Origin: Symbiodinium natans | Lineage: Eukaryota; Sar; Dinophyceae; Suessiales; Symbiodiniaceae | Assembly (NCBI GenBank): GCA_905221605.1 | Contig: CAJNDS010002452.1 | Coordinates: forward strand, 1 to 64,000 | DNA length: 64,000 bases | Reading direction: 5' to 3' | Shown here: positions 52,440-61,758 of the stretch, piece by piece | How the letters are laid out: each line of letters starts with the position of its first letter | Numbering within the stretch: position 1 is the first letter of the stretch | Notes under the pieces: generated by a model | Database searches by the model: none | What the model saw: the letters and a program-made list of their open reading frames with translations, nothing else | Told to the model about the DNA's origin: nothing | Translations under genes and position numbers: made by a program

Positions 52440-53200
52440 CCGAAAGGAAAGGAGAAACCGTGAACGACGGCGGTGGCGCCGCTGCTTGGCCGCCACTCCT
52501 TGCAGCTGCTTTTCTTCAGTCGACGTGGTCTTTTGTTTTGCTTTATACCGACGTCGACGTCGCACCAGCAGGTCCTGTCGCTGCTTGGCAGAGAGGGACT
52601 GAGAATGGTACTTCTGCCTCGCTGCAGCCTGCGCTGTCAGCTCCTTCTGCGACCGTTTCCGCTTGCGGCGCGGTGCTGCAGACAAGGGAGCCGTCGGACA
52701 GGACTTGCCAAGCGGCAGTGTCCTTCCAAGCGCAGTTCGAGCACGGCGGCAACCCCGCCAATGCAGCGCATTGCGTCTGGCTCCGCAGGACATATTGCCG
52801 CCAATTTTTTTGCGGCACTTCCGGGTGGTCTTGCGCCGCTTTGCCCGACGGGGGTCGCAGGTCACCTCCAAGATCTGGAGCTTCATGCCAGCTGTCTTGG
52901 CAGCTGTGGCCATCGTGGCGGATCATAGCTACGTAGGTCCCTTCCGAAACCACGATCTTCACGCCCATCTTCGCGAAGCTGGCCATTTGGGCGGCGCAGG
53001 TGGCCACGGCGAAGTGACTCAACCTGTCGCACCCGTCGAAGTCGCCGTTTTTCTTTGACGGCTTGCGCTGGCCTGTGCCCTCGTAGCGTCCGAAGAGACG
53101 GCAACGCCTGGAGCTTGTTCGCCGGGCACTCCATTTCCAGCCAGGCGGTGCTGGCGCTGCACCTGCACAGGCTGTTCTCCTGGTGGCTTGGCAGGGCGGT
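52440..53200 (-). pseudogene. P-loop kinase-like remnant, 3' half
   Basis: Minus strand. From about 53170 it reads TAWLEMECPANKLQALP, then after a 2-bp displacement relative to 37417-37700, FGRYEGTGQRKPSKKNGDFD, GCDRLSHFAVATCAAQ, MASFAKMGVKIVVSEGTYVA. Another shift near 52920 gives MATAAKTAGMKLQILEVTCD, PRRAKRRKTTRKCRKKIG and GNMSCGARRNALHW, and finally a very Arg/Lys-rich tail. This follows the order expected of the kinase C-terminal half (GCDRLS, VVSEG, strand then basic lid). Compared with the 37.4-kb copy it lacks nine nucleotides in frame (KPSKKN against KPSRKYSKN). With at least two frame changes it is probably a pseudogene. The family call is inference. Confidence 0.35.
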
Positions 53201-53757
53201 CGCCGGAGGCTGCGCTGGTGGCAAGGCTGAGGAGGAGGATGGAGTCGAAGCAGATCAGTTGGGCCCCAACATAAGTTTCTGAGATGTTCCTGCAGGGCGG
53301 TGTTCCACTTCCCAGAAGCGAACTCAAGGGTGGCCAGCAAGTTGAGTTAGATCACTCTCTGGCCCTTGAACAAGGCTACCTGTCTTAGGTCATTTGTGCA
53401 GTGCTTGGATTTCCTGCAGAGAAATTCGCTTGATCTGGATTCATCAGCTTCTGGACTATGCAGATTCAGCATTGTTCCAGGCAGCAGCTCTCTCAGTGAC
53501 TGCGCAGGAAGAGCTTGCTTCCTGTCGATCATATGGCGCATGTGGCTTGGCCACACAGGGGCCCAGCCCTGTCAGGGCCAATCTTGCGCGGCGCATGAGG
53601 GGGTATAGCTGTATGGCTTTGCCTTCATCGGTACCAAAACGTCCAGATCCATGTGGTTTTCCTTCGAGGGTTCCATAGATGAACCCACCCAGATTTCGCT
53701 AAAAACACCATGTCCACTACAACGGGCACCAAACAGCCACACATGGTTGTCTTGCCA
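53201..53757. other. unique region
   Basis: Frames of 70-95 codons on both strands, none recognisable. It may be the 3' part of the spliced-leader-tagged insertion described next. Confidence 0.4.
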
Positions 53758-54306
53758 TCATGCCAATGTCCATAGCAGTATGAGCATCATTGTGGAATCT
53801 GAGTCAAGACTTGTTGTGGGCTCGGCAGCAGCAGCTGCTTCACCCCAAATCTTCCGACATAGACTTGGGCAGTACCTGCACTCTGGAGCGCTGCCTTGCA
53901 CGTCTCGCTCTGGACCTTGATCGACCCTCGGGTCCAAGCCTAAGTGATCAGTTGGTGTGGCAATTGGTTGCTCTGATCCAGCTCTCCAAAGGATCATACA
54001 GTGATCTTCCTTCAAGTCTCGCATGTCTTCACCTGCAGGTACGGGAACACACACAGCCATTGGGTACGGGCATACTTGGATGACATCCTGTGCCTTTCTG
54101 GATAAAAGGTTGAGGATAGGCTGCTGGAGCAGCTGGTAATCCAGCAATGGGTGGTCAGGAAGCTGATTCTTTGCAAAAACTCATGTCCAGGTCCAGGGGA
54201 AAACCTGATTGGGTTTGGCAGTGGCTCTGCTGGAGCTTGCCGCTGAGCAATCTCAGTTGGCTACCTCCAGGATCTCCTTTCGTCCCTTGAGCCAAAATGG
54301 CTATGG
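53758..54306 (-). pseudogene. probable retroposed mRNA with relict spliced leader
   Basis: The minus strand starts with a spliced-leader-like 21-mer (54306-54286). Two open segments in different frames follow: GTKGDPGGSQLRLLSGK..., ending with a stop at about 54155, and LDYQLLQQPILNLLSRKAQD..., running to 53758. No domain recognised. An SL followed by GGACG rather than a GT donor argues for reverse-transcribed mRNA rather than an SL RNA gene. The 3' end and any poly-A were not located. Confidence 0.4.
54286..54306 (-). other. relict dinoflagellate spliced-leader exon
   Basis: Read on the minus strand, 20 of 21 bases match the conserved dinoflagellate SL (the third base is A instead of G). 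Landmarks are TAGCCATTTTGGCTCAAG, preceded by T (allowed at the variable first base). No GT follows. Confidence 0.75.
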
Positions 54307-54942
54307 ACAGGGACTTGGGTCCAGATGGCCAGAACACGAAATCTACTCGGGTTTAGGGTTTGGGTGTTTAGGGCTTAGGGCTCAGGGTTTAGGGCTTAGG
54401 GCTCAGGGTTTAATTAGGGTTTAGGGCTGAGGGCCACGTTTAAACTAAGTTTCTATGGGCTGGGGTAACAACAAGCATTCAGCTTGATAGACGTCCAATG
54501 CAACAGCGCAGTGCCCGCTTTAAACCCAAACCCCTTTTAGCCCCCTGTAACAGCTGTAGCCCTAAGCGGCCAGGTACCTAAATAGGGAAGACTTGGGCCT
54601 TAAAGAATTTCGTATACAAGGACTTCGGGGCCCATATATATGATAATAAGGTACATGGACCCTGAGGGTAGACGACTGCAAGAAACACATGCAGGAGCCG
54701 AGGTTGTCGGACTTAGGTATAAAGGTTTGTTGCAGACCTTAAACCCTAAACCCCAAACCCCCAACCCCAAACCCCAAACCCTAAACCCTAAACCCTAAAC
54801 CCCAAACCCTAAACCCTAAACCCCAAACCCAGCGTTAGGTTTTAGGGTTTAGGGGTCGCGTCGGCGGCCTCACCATGGATGGCTCCGAAGCGGATCCCGA
54901 GCCGGCGATATCTCAGTCAGAAGCCCCATTTACTGGCGGAAT
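54307..54942. other. gene-free spacer with arrays
   Basis: TTTAGGG-like 54349-54428; CCCTAAA/CCCCAAA 54737-54830; otherwise unique. Confidence 0.55.
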
Positions 54943-55000
54943 TGCTTGGAGGTTCATGGTACTTATTAACACAATAGGGTTTAGGGTTTAGGGTTTAGGG
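54943..55000. mobile_element. TIR-B left end cut off by TTTAGGG units
   Basis: GCTTGGAGGTTCATGGTACT, TATTAACACAATA, then four GGGTTTA units, then unrelated DNA. The rest of the element is missing. Confidence 0.6.
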
Positions 55001-55102
55001 TTCCTGGTTCCTATTGCAAGTCCAGGGATGTTCCTGAATTCGAGGGTTTTGGAGTCCCTGGCGATGTCAGTGATATGGAAGTGAACGGGCAATAGAACTT
55101 CG

Positions 55103-55199
55103 AATGGGTGGTTGTCAAAATTATGGTCCCTTTTTGGGTACCGGTGCCGTATTATAATGGGGATCCAAAAAGGGACTATAATTTTGACAACCACCCGAA
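55103..55199. mobile_element. TIR-J element with about 30-bp termini
   Basis: GGTGGTTGTCAAAATTATGG then TCCCTTTTTGG at the left mirrors CCAAAAAGGGA then CTATAATTTTGACAACCACC at the right, with one mismatch, around a loop of about 30 bp. A left half recurs at 58741-58800. Confidence 0.8.
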
Positions 55200-55854
55200 T
55201 ATGTTTGAGATGCCAGGACATGGGTTAGAGCAGGTTTCTTGGGCTGCTGGCTTTGAAGCCTTTTGCCCTAAAACCCTAAACCCTAAACCCCAAACCCTAA
55301 ACCCTAAACCCTAAACCCTAAACCCTAAACCCTAAACAGCATGGTGTACAGCTTCAGAGTGCGGGGAAAACCTTCTTGTCGCAAGTGGAACTCCTCTAAA
55401 CCACCCGAGGCCCCCAAACCCTGAAAGGAGGTATGGGAGGCCATATTCAGGGATCATATAACAGTGGGTTTAGGGTTTAGGGTTTAGGGTTTCAGGAGGT
55501 AAGGGCTGAGGGCATCAGAAGGGACAGCAGGTTTACGACGTTTAGAGCTTAGGGTATCCATCAGGGTGAGATTTCAAGCGAAACCCGAGAACCTAGGTTT
55601 ACGACGTTTCGCGCGTAGGGTATGGGAATCATCAGGATGAGATTTCAAGGTAAACCCGCGAACTAAACCATGAACTCTCAACCCTGAACCCTAAACACTG
55701 AACCCTAAACTCTAGACATTACGCCCTAAACCCTACGCCCTAAACACTGAACCCTGATCCCTGAACCCTAAACCCTGAACCCCAAACCCCTCGGATTTCT
55801 CTGAGCTCCTTGCGCTGTCAAAGCACGCCCATCCACCTCCACGGCTTGGAGCAT
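55200..55854. other. gene-free spacer with arrays
   Basis: CCCTAAA array 55271-55336; a TIR-D-like fragment GGAGGTATGGGAGGCCATAT at 55428; a duplicated phrase GTTTACGACGTTT..GAGATTTCAAG(C/G) at 55530-55580 and 55596-55650; CCCTAAA/CCCTGAA 55677-55790. Confidence 0.6.
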
Positions 55855-55976
55855 TGGTTTAGGGTTTAGGGTTTAGGGTTTGGGGTTTGGGGTTTGGGGT
55901 TTGGGGTTTAGGGTTTGGGGTTTGGGGTTTAGGGTTTGGGGTTTGGGGTTTGGGGTTTGGGGTTTAGGGTTTGGGG
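55855..55976. repeat. TTTGGGG/TTTAGGG mixed array
   Basis: Three TTTAGGG, then mostly TTTGGGG with regularly interspersed TTTAGGG; about 17 units. Confidence 0.95.
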
Positions 55977-55984
55977 TAAGAAAA

Positions 55985-56110
55985 CGTTTACACGGCTTTG
56001 GGAAACCCAAATGCGGGTTTACGATAGAAACGGGCCCCTAATGAAGACCCCCCAAATAGGCGAGGACCCCAATAAGGCACCCCAAATATCGTAAACCCCA
56101 AATACGAGGC
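55985..56110. repeat. TIR-H palindromic element
   Basis: GGGTTTACGATAGAAACGGG, CCTAATGAAGACC, GGACCCCAATAAGGCACC and ATATCGTAAACCCC. Reverse orientation of 14007-14098. Confidence 0.5.
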
Positions 56111-56473
56111 TCCGTTGTAGAAGGAGGACCAGGCGTTTGGGAACCGCCCAGGTTGAACCCCAAACCCCAAACCCTAAACCCTAAACCTGAAACCCTAAAC
56201 CCTAAACCGTAAACTCTGAACCCTAAACCCTAAGCCCTTAACCCTAACTATGTCTTACCGTAGGACTTGAAACCCTGCCAGCTGAACCCTAAACCCGAAA
56301 CCCCAGAATGTGGAACCTCAGGGTATATCGAGTACAGAGACAGCTTTTAGGGTTTAGGGTTTAGGGTTTTGGGTTCAGGGTTTAGGTTTTAACGCGTGAG
56401 TTTTTGGGTTTGGGTTTAGGGTACCAATGGAGTTTAGGCGCTTACGGGGTTTAGGCGCTTAGGGTTTAGGGTT
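56111..56473. repeat. CCCTAAA then TTTAGGG arrays
   Basis: 56156-56250 CCCTAAA with variants; 56348-56390 and 56410-56473 TTTAGGG-like with a repeated TTTAGGCGCTTA. Confidence 0.8.
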
Positions 56474-56584
56474 TGGATGTTCACCCCTATACTAACAGTC
56501 CTTAATAGGGATTCTAGTACCCCTAGTACCCCCTAGTATAATCCCTATGAAGGACTGTTAATTAGTATTAGGGGGAACATCCCA
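56474..56584. mobile_element. TIR-C element, array-free
   Basis: GGATGTTCACCCCTATAC..CAGTCCTTAATAGGGAT mirrors ATCCCTATGAAGGACTGTTA..GGGGGAACATCCC. The loop is built of CTAGTACCCCC repeats. Confidence 0.8.
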
Positions 56585-56759
56585 AGTCAAGGGCTTAAGG
56601 TTTGGGGTCTTGGCACCTAGGGATTGTTCTACTACCAACCTCTAAAAGCCCCTCGGCCCCGCACCCGGACATTCTCCACGCGCAGAGCCTGCTGTTATGG
56701 CTGGTCTTGGTTGGGCCTTTTTGAACCCTCTGAAAGTATTCCGAAACAAGATCCTCGTA

Positions 56760-56985
56760 AACCCAGTAAGTAATGATATAAAACCTCTTAAACCCAAAAA
56801 AGGGATGATACAACACCTCTTACACCCACAAAGGCATGACATAGAACCTCTGGTACAACCTATTAAACCCAATAAGTAATGACATAAAACCTCTTAAACC
56901 CGAAACGGGATGATAAACAACCTCTTCAACCCAAAGAGGGATGATATGAAACCTCTTGGACCCATTAATGGATGATAGAAAATAT
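56760..56985. repeat. 31-bp tandem repeat, about seven units
   Basis: ATGATA/ATGACATA phrases start at 56773, 56805, 56836, 56879, 56910, 56941 and 56972, i.e. steps of 32, 31, 43, 31, 31 and 31. Each unit contains (A)AACCTCTTAAACCC and a GGG partner. Confidence 0.75.
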
Positions 56986-57715
56986 CACAAGGGGCGACCC
57001 AGTCGTAGGGGGCCGTGATTACAAGGTTTGAGGGTTGGGGTTTGGGGTTTAGGGTTTAGGGCTTCGGGTTTAAGGTTCAGGGGTTGAGGGTAGGGGCTTG
57101 GGGTTATGGGGTTCGGGGATACGGACTGCCACTCTCTGAACCCTATACCCTAAACCCTAAACCCTAGACGAGACCCTAAACCCCAAACCAATGGACCCAA
57201 AAAACCTTTGACTGGCGGAGCTGATGGCGTTGAGGGGGCGGAGAGGGCAGGAGATAAGGTTCAGGGCGATAAGGGTTAAGGTCGCAGGGTTGTGGGTTCA
57301 GGGATTTAGGGTTGAGCGTTTGGGGCTCCAAACCCTAAACCCTAAACCCGAAATCCACAACCCCAAACCCCTTGGAGCTTTGGTTGGTGGGGGTTGGACC
57401 ATGTATCTTGGTAGCGAACACTTGGACCCGAAGTATAGGCCCAAATCAGCCCTATTTAGGTACGTGGACCCTTGGGGATTTGGTTGCAGAGTTATGTCTT
57501 CGTTCTTGCAGACTCATTCAAGACAAGCTTGGTGGTCCAATGTCAAAGCAATCCCTACATTGGGACTCAGACTACGTAAGCCCAAACCCCAAATCCTAAA
57601 ACCCAAGCAACCCCGAAGCCATAAATCTAAAAACTCCAAAAAGTCTCCTTAGGCCTTAACTCTAGCCCTAAAACCCTGAAAATAATCTCACCCTCCTTAG
57701 GACATGGTGGCAACC
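56986..57715. other. gene-free spacer
   Basis: TTTAGGG-like 57020-57070; CCCTAAA 57130-57190 and 57330-57350; otherwise unique, with no recognised gene. Confidence 0.5.
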
Positions 57716-57885
57716 CTAACTACCCTAACTACCCTAACTACCCTAACTACCCTAACTACCCTAACTACCCTAACTACCCCAACTACCCTAACTACCCTAA
57801 CTACCCTAAACCGTTTAACTACCCTAAACCCTAAACCCTAAACCCTAAACCCGAAACCCGAAACCCTAAACCCTAAACATCCTCC
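57716..57885. repeat. nonamer array (CCCTAACTA)n then CCCTAAA
   Basis: About ten CCCTAACTA units (57714-57807, one CCCCAACTA) followed by CCCTAAA and CCCGAAA units. Confidence 0.95.
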
Positions 57886-58511
57886 TTATGGAACTTCGGG
57901 GCTGCCTGGATGGCAAAGTCGAGCTCGCTCCTTGACAGTGGTACAGCCATAGTGCTCGGAGCGTCATCTACGAAGCCACGTTCTCCACAACTGCTGGTAT
58001 CAAGGGCGTAGGGTTTAGGGTTTAGGGTTTAGGGTTGAGGGTTGAGGGTTGAGGGTTTAGGGTTCCGGGTTTAGGCTGAGTTTGAGGATACCTAAGTGAC
58101 AGGGGCGGTTTAGGGCTTAGGGTTTGGGGTAGTTTGTTCTGGCCGGAGTCCTGATTGGTTTGTGCTGGGGATTCACGGTGTAGATTGTATAGCCCTTAGC
58201 CTGTGAAGCTGGCACGTAGGGATATGGGTGCAAGGCCGGAAAGTATTACAGTATAACAGAGCACTTGCCTGAGACCTTCAAGGCTTCCCTTAACTATGAC
58301 TATTTGCTTCAGAACCCCAATAGTAATCCCTATGTTATCCCTATATAAGGAATAACGCTTGTTATGTTTTTTTTTTGGGGGGGTTCTTAAGCAAATGGTA
58401 GATCAGTGCTTGCGCGTCCCAGGAATGTTCTGACAATCTTCAGCACCCAGTCCAAGAGCAGAAATTCTGAGATTTCACGAAGAGGCCATGCACAGCCATA
58501 TTAACCCTAAA
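57886..58511. other. gene-free spacer
   Basis: TTTAGGG/TTGAGGG array 58013-58070; otherwise unique. Confidence 0.5.
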
Positions 58512-58659
58512 CTCAAGGGGTTGGACCCTCAAGGTTGTACCCTTGGGTATCGGGAACCCGGTTTGAAGATCCTCAAGGTAGTACAAGTAGGGCCGTATTT
58601 TAGGGGTATATTTCGGGGAACCTTTAGGGGTACAACTTTGGGGTCTTCGAGTCTTGAGC
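58512..58659. mobile_element. TIR-F element, array-free
   Basis: CTCAAGGGGTTGGACCCTCA, AGGTTGTACCCTTGGG, ATCCTCAAGGTAG, GGGGAACCTTTAGGGG, TACAACTTTGGGG, ending GAGTCTTGAG. This is the empty-site reference for 4204 and 30891. Confidence 0.7.
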
Positions 58660-58740
58660 CCTTGATAAACCCGAATCCTAAACCCACACAAGCGGAGAAA
58701 AAAAAAGAAAGAAAACGCGCAGGCAGAGTGCAGAACGATG

Positions 58741-58990
58741 TGGGTGTCAAAAGTATGATCCCTTTTGGGGTACCCCCTAAGAATTAGGTGCCGTCTTGAA
58801 AGTAGGGATCCAGAAAGGGAGTTGGTTACCTAAAGGGAACCTTGAAACCAAGAAAAGGGAAGAGGGTACCACTGGGCTACTTAGATAGTAGCCCAGTAAC
58901 CACATTATAACAAGGGCACCCTTCTTTTGGTTGGTGACTTTATAAGGGAACCCAGAACCAAAAAAAGCGAAGAGGGTACCACTGGACTAC
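58741..58990. mobile_element. TIR-J/TIR-A composite followed by a complete TIR-A
   Basis: 58741-58800 matches the left half of TIR-J, fused to a TIR-A right half ending GGTACCACTGGGCTAC (58880). A full TIR-A (58888-58990, GTAGCCCAGTAACCACAT to GGTACCACTGGACTAC) follows 7 bp later. Confidence 0.65.
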
Positions 58991-59784
58991 CAAGTAGGGC
59001 TCTTTGCGTACCGTTGGCACGACGTCCGCGTCATTCGACCAGTGAGACCATGGCGGGAGCAACCTATTGAATGCCGCGCAGCGAACGCGATGAAGTCTGC
59101 CGTCAACTCTAAACCTTAAAAACCCGAAACCCCAAACCCTGAACCCTAGACCCTTAACCCTAAGCCCTACACCTCCACATCTTCTAATCCCCTAAGCCTA
59201 GGCCCTGAAATTAGTAGTGGCTAAAGTTCGGAATATGGAGGGAAGCAGAGCTACGCTCGAAATCTCAGAAACACCTCCCGCTGTCGATGGAACTGGGGTG
59301 TGGTTTTGTGGAATGGCAATGGCCAGCGTTTGATTGGCTAAGGGTACAGGCGTAAGGTTTAAACACTGCGCCCCGAAACCCTAAACCCTGAACCCTAAAC
59401 CCTAAATCCTCAACCCTAAAGGCAGGGTTCAGGGTTGTGGTTCTCTTGCCTTCTCAAGCCTAAACGCTAAACCCTAAACCCTAAACCCTAAACCCACATG
59501 CTGGTCGCCTTCGCTGTCATTACGGCATCACAGGTCTGTAGTAGAGAGAAGGATGCCACATGGACTCACAACCTAGGGGCGCGACTCCCATAGTCTACTA
59601 TTTAGGGTTTAGGGTTTAGGTTTTAGAATACTAACCCCCATATTACCCTTAAGAAGGAAGAGTCTTTTATTTTTTCGGTGTTCTTAAGCAAACTAGTAGT
59701 AAGTGGCTGATTTTCCAGGGGAGGGGCGGGAGGAACCCTGAAGCCTGAAGCACACACCTTGTCTGGGGTTAGGAAGATGGGCTG
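58991..59784. other. gene-free spacer
   Basis: CCCTAAA patches at 59120-59175, 59375-59420 and 59465-59497; TTTAGGG 59600-59622. No gene recognised. Confidence 0.5.
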
Positions 59785-59852
59785 GGGGGGGATTGCTAAA
59801 GGGTTTTTAGGGGGTACTAGGTAGCTTGCTAAGTCATAAGAGCTTCTAAGTG
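59785..59852. mobile_element. TIR-E right part
   Basis: GGGGGTACTAGGTAGCTTGC then TAAGTCATAAGAGCTTCTAA. The left part is unrecognisable. Confidence 0.5.
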
Positions 59853-59967
59853 GGGGTTCAGGATTTTATGGTTCCACCTACACCCAAGTACGCGTGAAGT
59901 TCATACGGGCTGTAAGGGTACCTGGTTCTAGGGTGTTTAGGGGATTGGGACTTGAGCCCCAAACTTT

Positions 59968-60133
59968 GCCCTAAACCCTAAACCCTAAACCCCAAACCCC
60001 AAACCCCGAACCCTAAACCCTAAACCCTAAACCCTGAACCCTGAACCCTGACCCCTAAACCCTAAACCCTAAACCCTACACCCTAAACCCTAAACCCTAC
60101 ACCCTAAACCCTAAACCCTAAACCCCAAACCTG
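59968..60133. repeat. CCCTAAA array with variants
   Basis: About 23 units including CCCCAAA, CCCTGAA and CCCTACA. Confidence 0.9.
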
Positions 60134-60924
60134 ATCCCCTTTGGCGAAGCCCAGGGCTGCATGCATGGTTGGGCAAAAGGAATTGCAAAGAATTCCCTGG
60201 TGCGCATGAAGCGGGACAAGGCCGAGGATGTGGGGGGGGGGGGGGGGGGGGGGGGGGAGGGGGGTCCGGGTTTGAGGGTTTAGGCAGGGGCACCGCTTCT
60301 GGGGTTCCTATAGCAGGGATGGGGGGGAAGGTATTTGGGAGGGTACCCCTGTTTGGGAAATCCCACATGTTTTCGCCTGAGATGGTGTTGGTGTTACTTA
60401 CATCGTCAAACACGTTTGGACCGCGTAAGCTTGAGCTCAAAAGGGTGAAGGGTTCAGGGTCTGGGGATAAACTCAAAGTGCTGATGGTTAGGAACCTAAG
60501 AAAGACAAGTCTGCAGTTTGCAACCATCGTGTATGACATGTGTGTTTCGTTGTGTTTGCTTCTTGCGTAATAGTGTGGAAGTAAGTAGAACATACTCACC
60601 AAACGTCGAACAAAAGGTCTCAAACGAGTTGCTCAAAGCAACTAACCTGTTGATGACACTTTTAATTACACGAAAGAAAGGAAGACATTTTAAATACATG
60701 TTTTGCTACTACCTATTTCGTATCACGAAATTTCGCAAGATATCATATTCATAGCCGATGTAATCAATACATTATTTACACCTGCCTACGTACATACATA
60801 CATACATACATACATACATACATACTGCTTTCTAAGAAAAGCAGAAAGTGTGTATGTTAAACAGTTTATCCAGTATGTGCTGGTGCATCATATATTCTCA
60901 AGCAATATAACGAGAACGTGGAGG
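60134..60924. other. unique region with G run and (ACAT)n
   Basis: G-rich run 60232-60264; (ACAT)n 60789-60825; AT-rich unique sequence 60480-60900. Frames of 70-170 codons but no recognisable domain. Confidence 0.5.
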
Positions 60925-61007
60925 AACCCTAAACCCTAAACCCTAAACCCTAAACCCTAAACCCTAAACCCTAAACCCTAAACCCTAAACCCTAAACCCT
61001 AAACCCT
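60925..61007. repeat. CCCTAAA array
   Basis: About 11 perfect units. Confidence 0.95.
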
Positions 61008-61094
61008 CGTGAAGTCGGGGTAGAGGCGCCTCTGGGCCTGAGGCAAGACGCCTGCGTTTTCAGGCTTTGGAGATCGAAAACCTGTACGGGGGTT

Positions 61095-61170
61095 CAGGGT
61101 TTAGGGTTTAGGGTGGTTAGAGTTTAGGGTTTAGGGTTTAGGGTTTAGGGTTTAGGGTTTAGGGTGGAAG
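61095..61170. repeat. TTTAGGG array
   Basis: About ten units, ending 3 bp before a TIR-D element. Confidence 0.9.
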
Positions 61171-61172
61171 AT

Positions 61173-61249
61173 CCTAAGGGTAGTTACATGGTCCCTTGCT
61201 AACGGCGGCAAAGGACCATCTTCAGGGGCCCATGAGACTACCCTAAGAA
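61173..61249. mobile_element. TIR-D element, short
   Basis: CCTAAGGGTAGTTACATGGT at the left; CCCATGAGACTACCCTAAG at the right; the interior is mostly deleted. Confidence 0.6.
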
Positions 61250-61284
61250 GGATACCCGAAGGTCGGGCCTAGCATATTGAGGAT

Positions 61285-61351
61285 CCTAAACCCTAAACCC
61301 TAAACCCTAAACCCTAAACCCTAAACCCTAAACCCCAAACCCTAAACCCTA
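61285..61351. repeat. CCCTAAA array abutting retroelement copy 2
   Basis: Nine or so units ending CCCTA (61347-61351) exactly at the LTR edge. Confidence 0.95.
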
Positions 61352-61572
61352 TACGGGGGGAAACCGAAGGGGGACGAGAAACCGAACAGTCAACCCCAAC
61401 AGAAACCCTTGATTTCCCTGGATCAACCACACAACAAACCCAAACCGCAGGGCACTCACCTTTTACTACCAGGCACATGGCCCAGTCTTGAGCCAAACAT
61501 GTTTTCCGGGTTCATTAACCCTTCCAACTCCCAACACTAACTCTTTTCTACAATACCAGCAGCAGCTCCGCA
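61352..61572 (-). repeat. 3' LTR, retroelement copy 2
   Basis: 221 bp on the minus strand, TGCGGAGC...CCCCGTA, the same ends as copy 1. The first 45 bp and last 60 bp are close to copy 1 and the middle differs strongly. It contains TTTGGCTCAAG (61497-61487). The polypurine tract GGACAGGGGGAG lies at 61584-61573. Confidence 0.85.
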
Positions 61573-61758
61573 CTCCCCCTGTCCTAGGATTTCCTAGGGC
61601 ACGTTGGAGGTGCAGATCCTGGGCCAAAAACCACCGTTTAGGCAGCAGCCAGCTGCTTGAAATGCACATTATGGTTTTACGTCTTCCAGGACGACCCTTC
61701 AGCTCATTGGCTGAATCCCTTACCATTGAGGATTTCTTCACCTCGAACTTGAAAAAGT

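Noticed and set aside
54060-54110. Plus-strand AYLDDILCLSG, resembling an RT active site
   Set aside because: The frame stops at once, no other RT motif is nearby, and the relict spliced leader places the sense strand on the minus side.
56760-56985. CRISPR array
   Set aside because: Units are contiguous with no spacers, and the context is eukaryotic.
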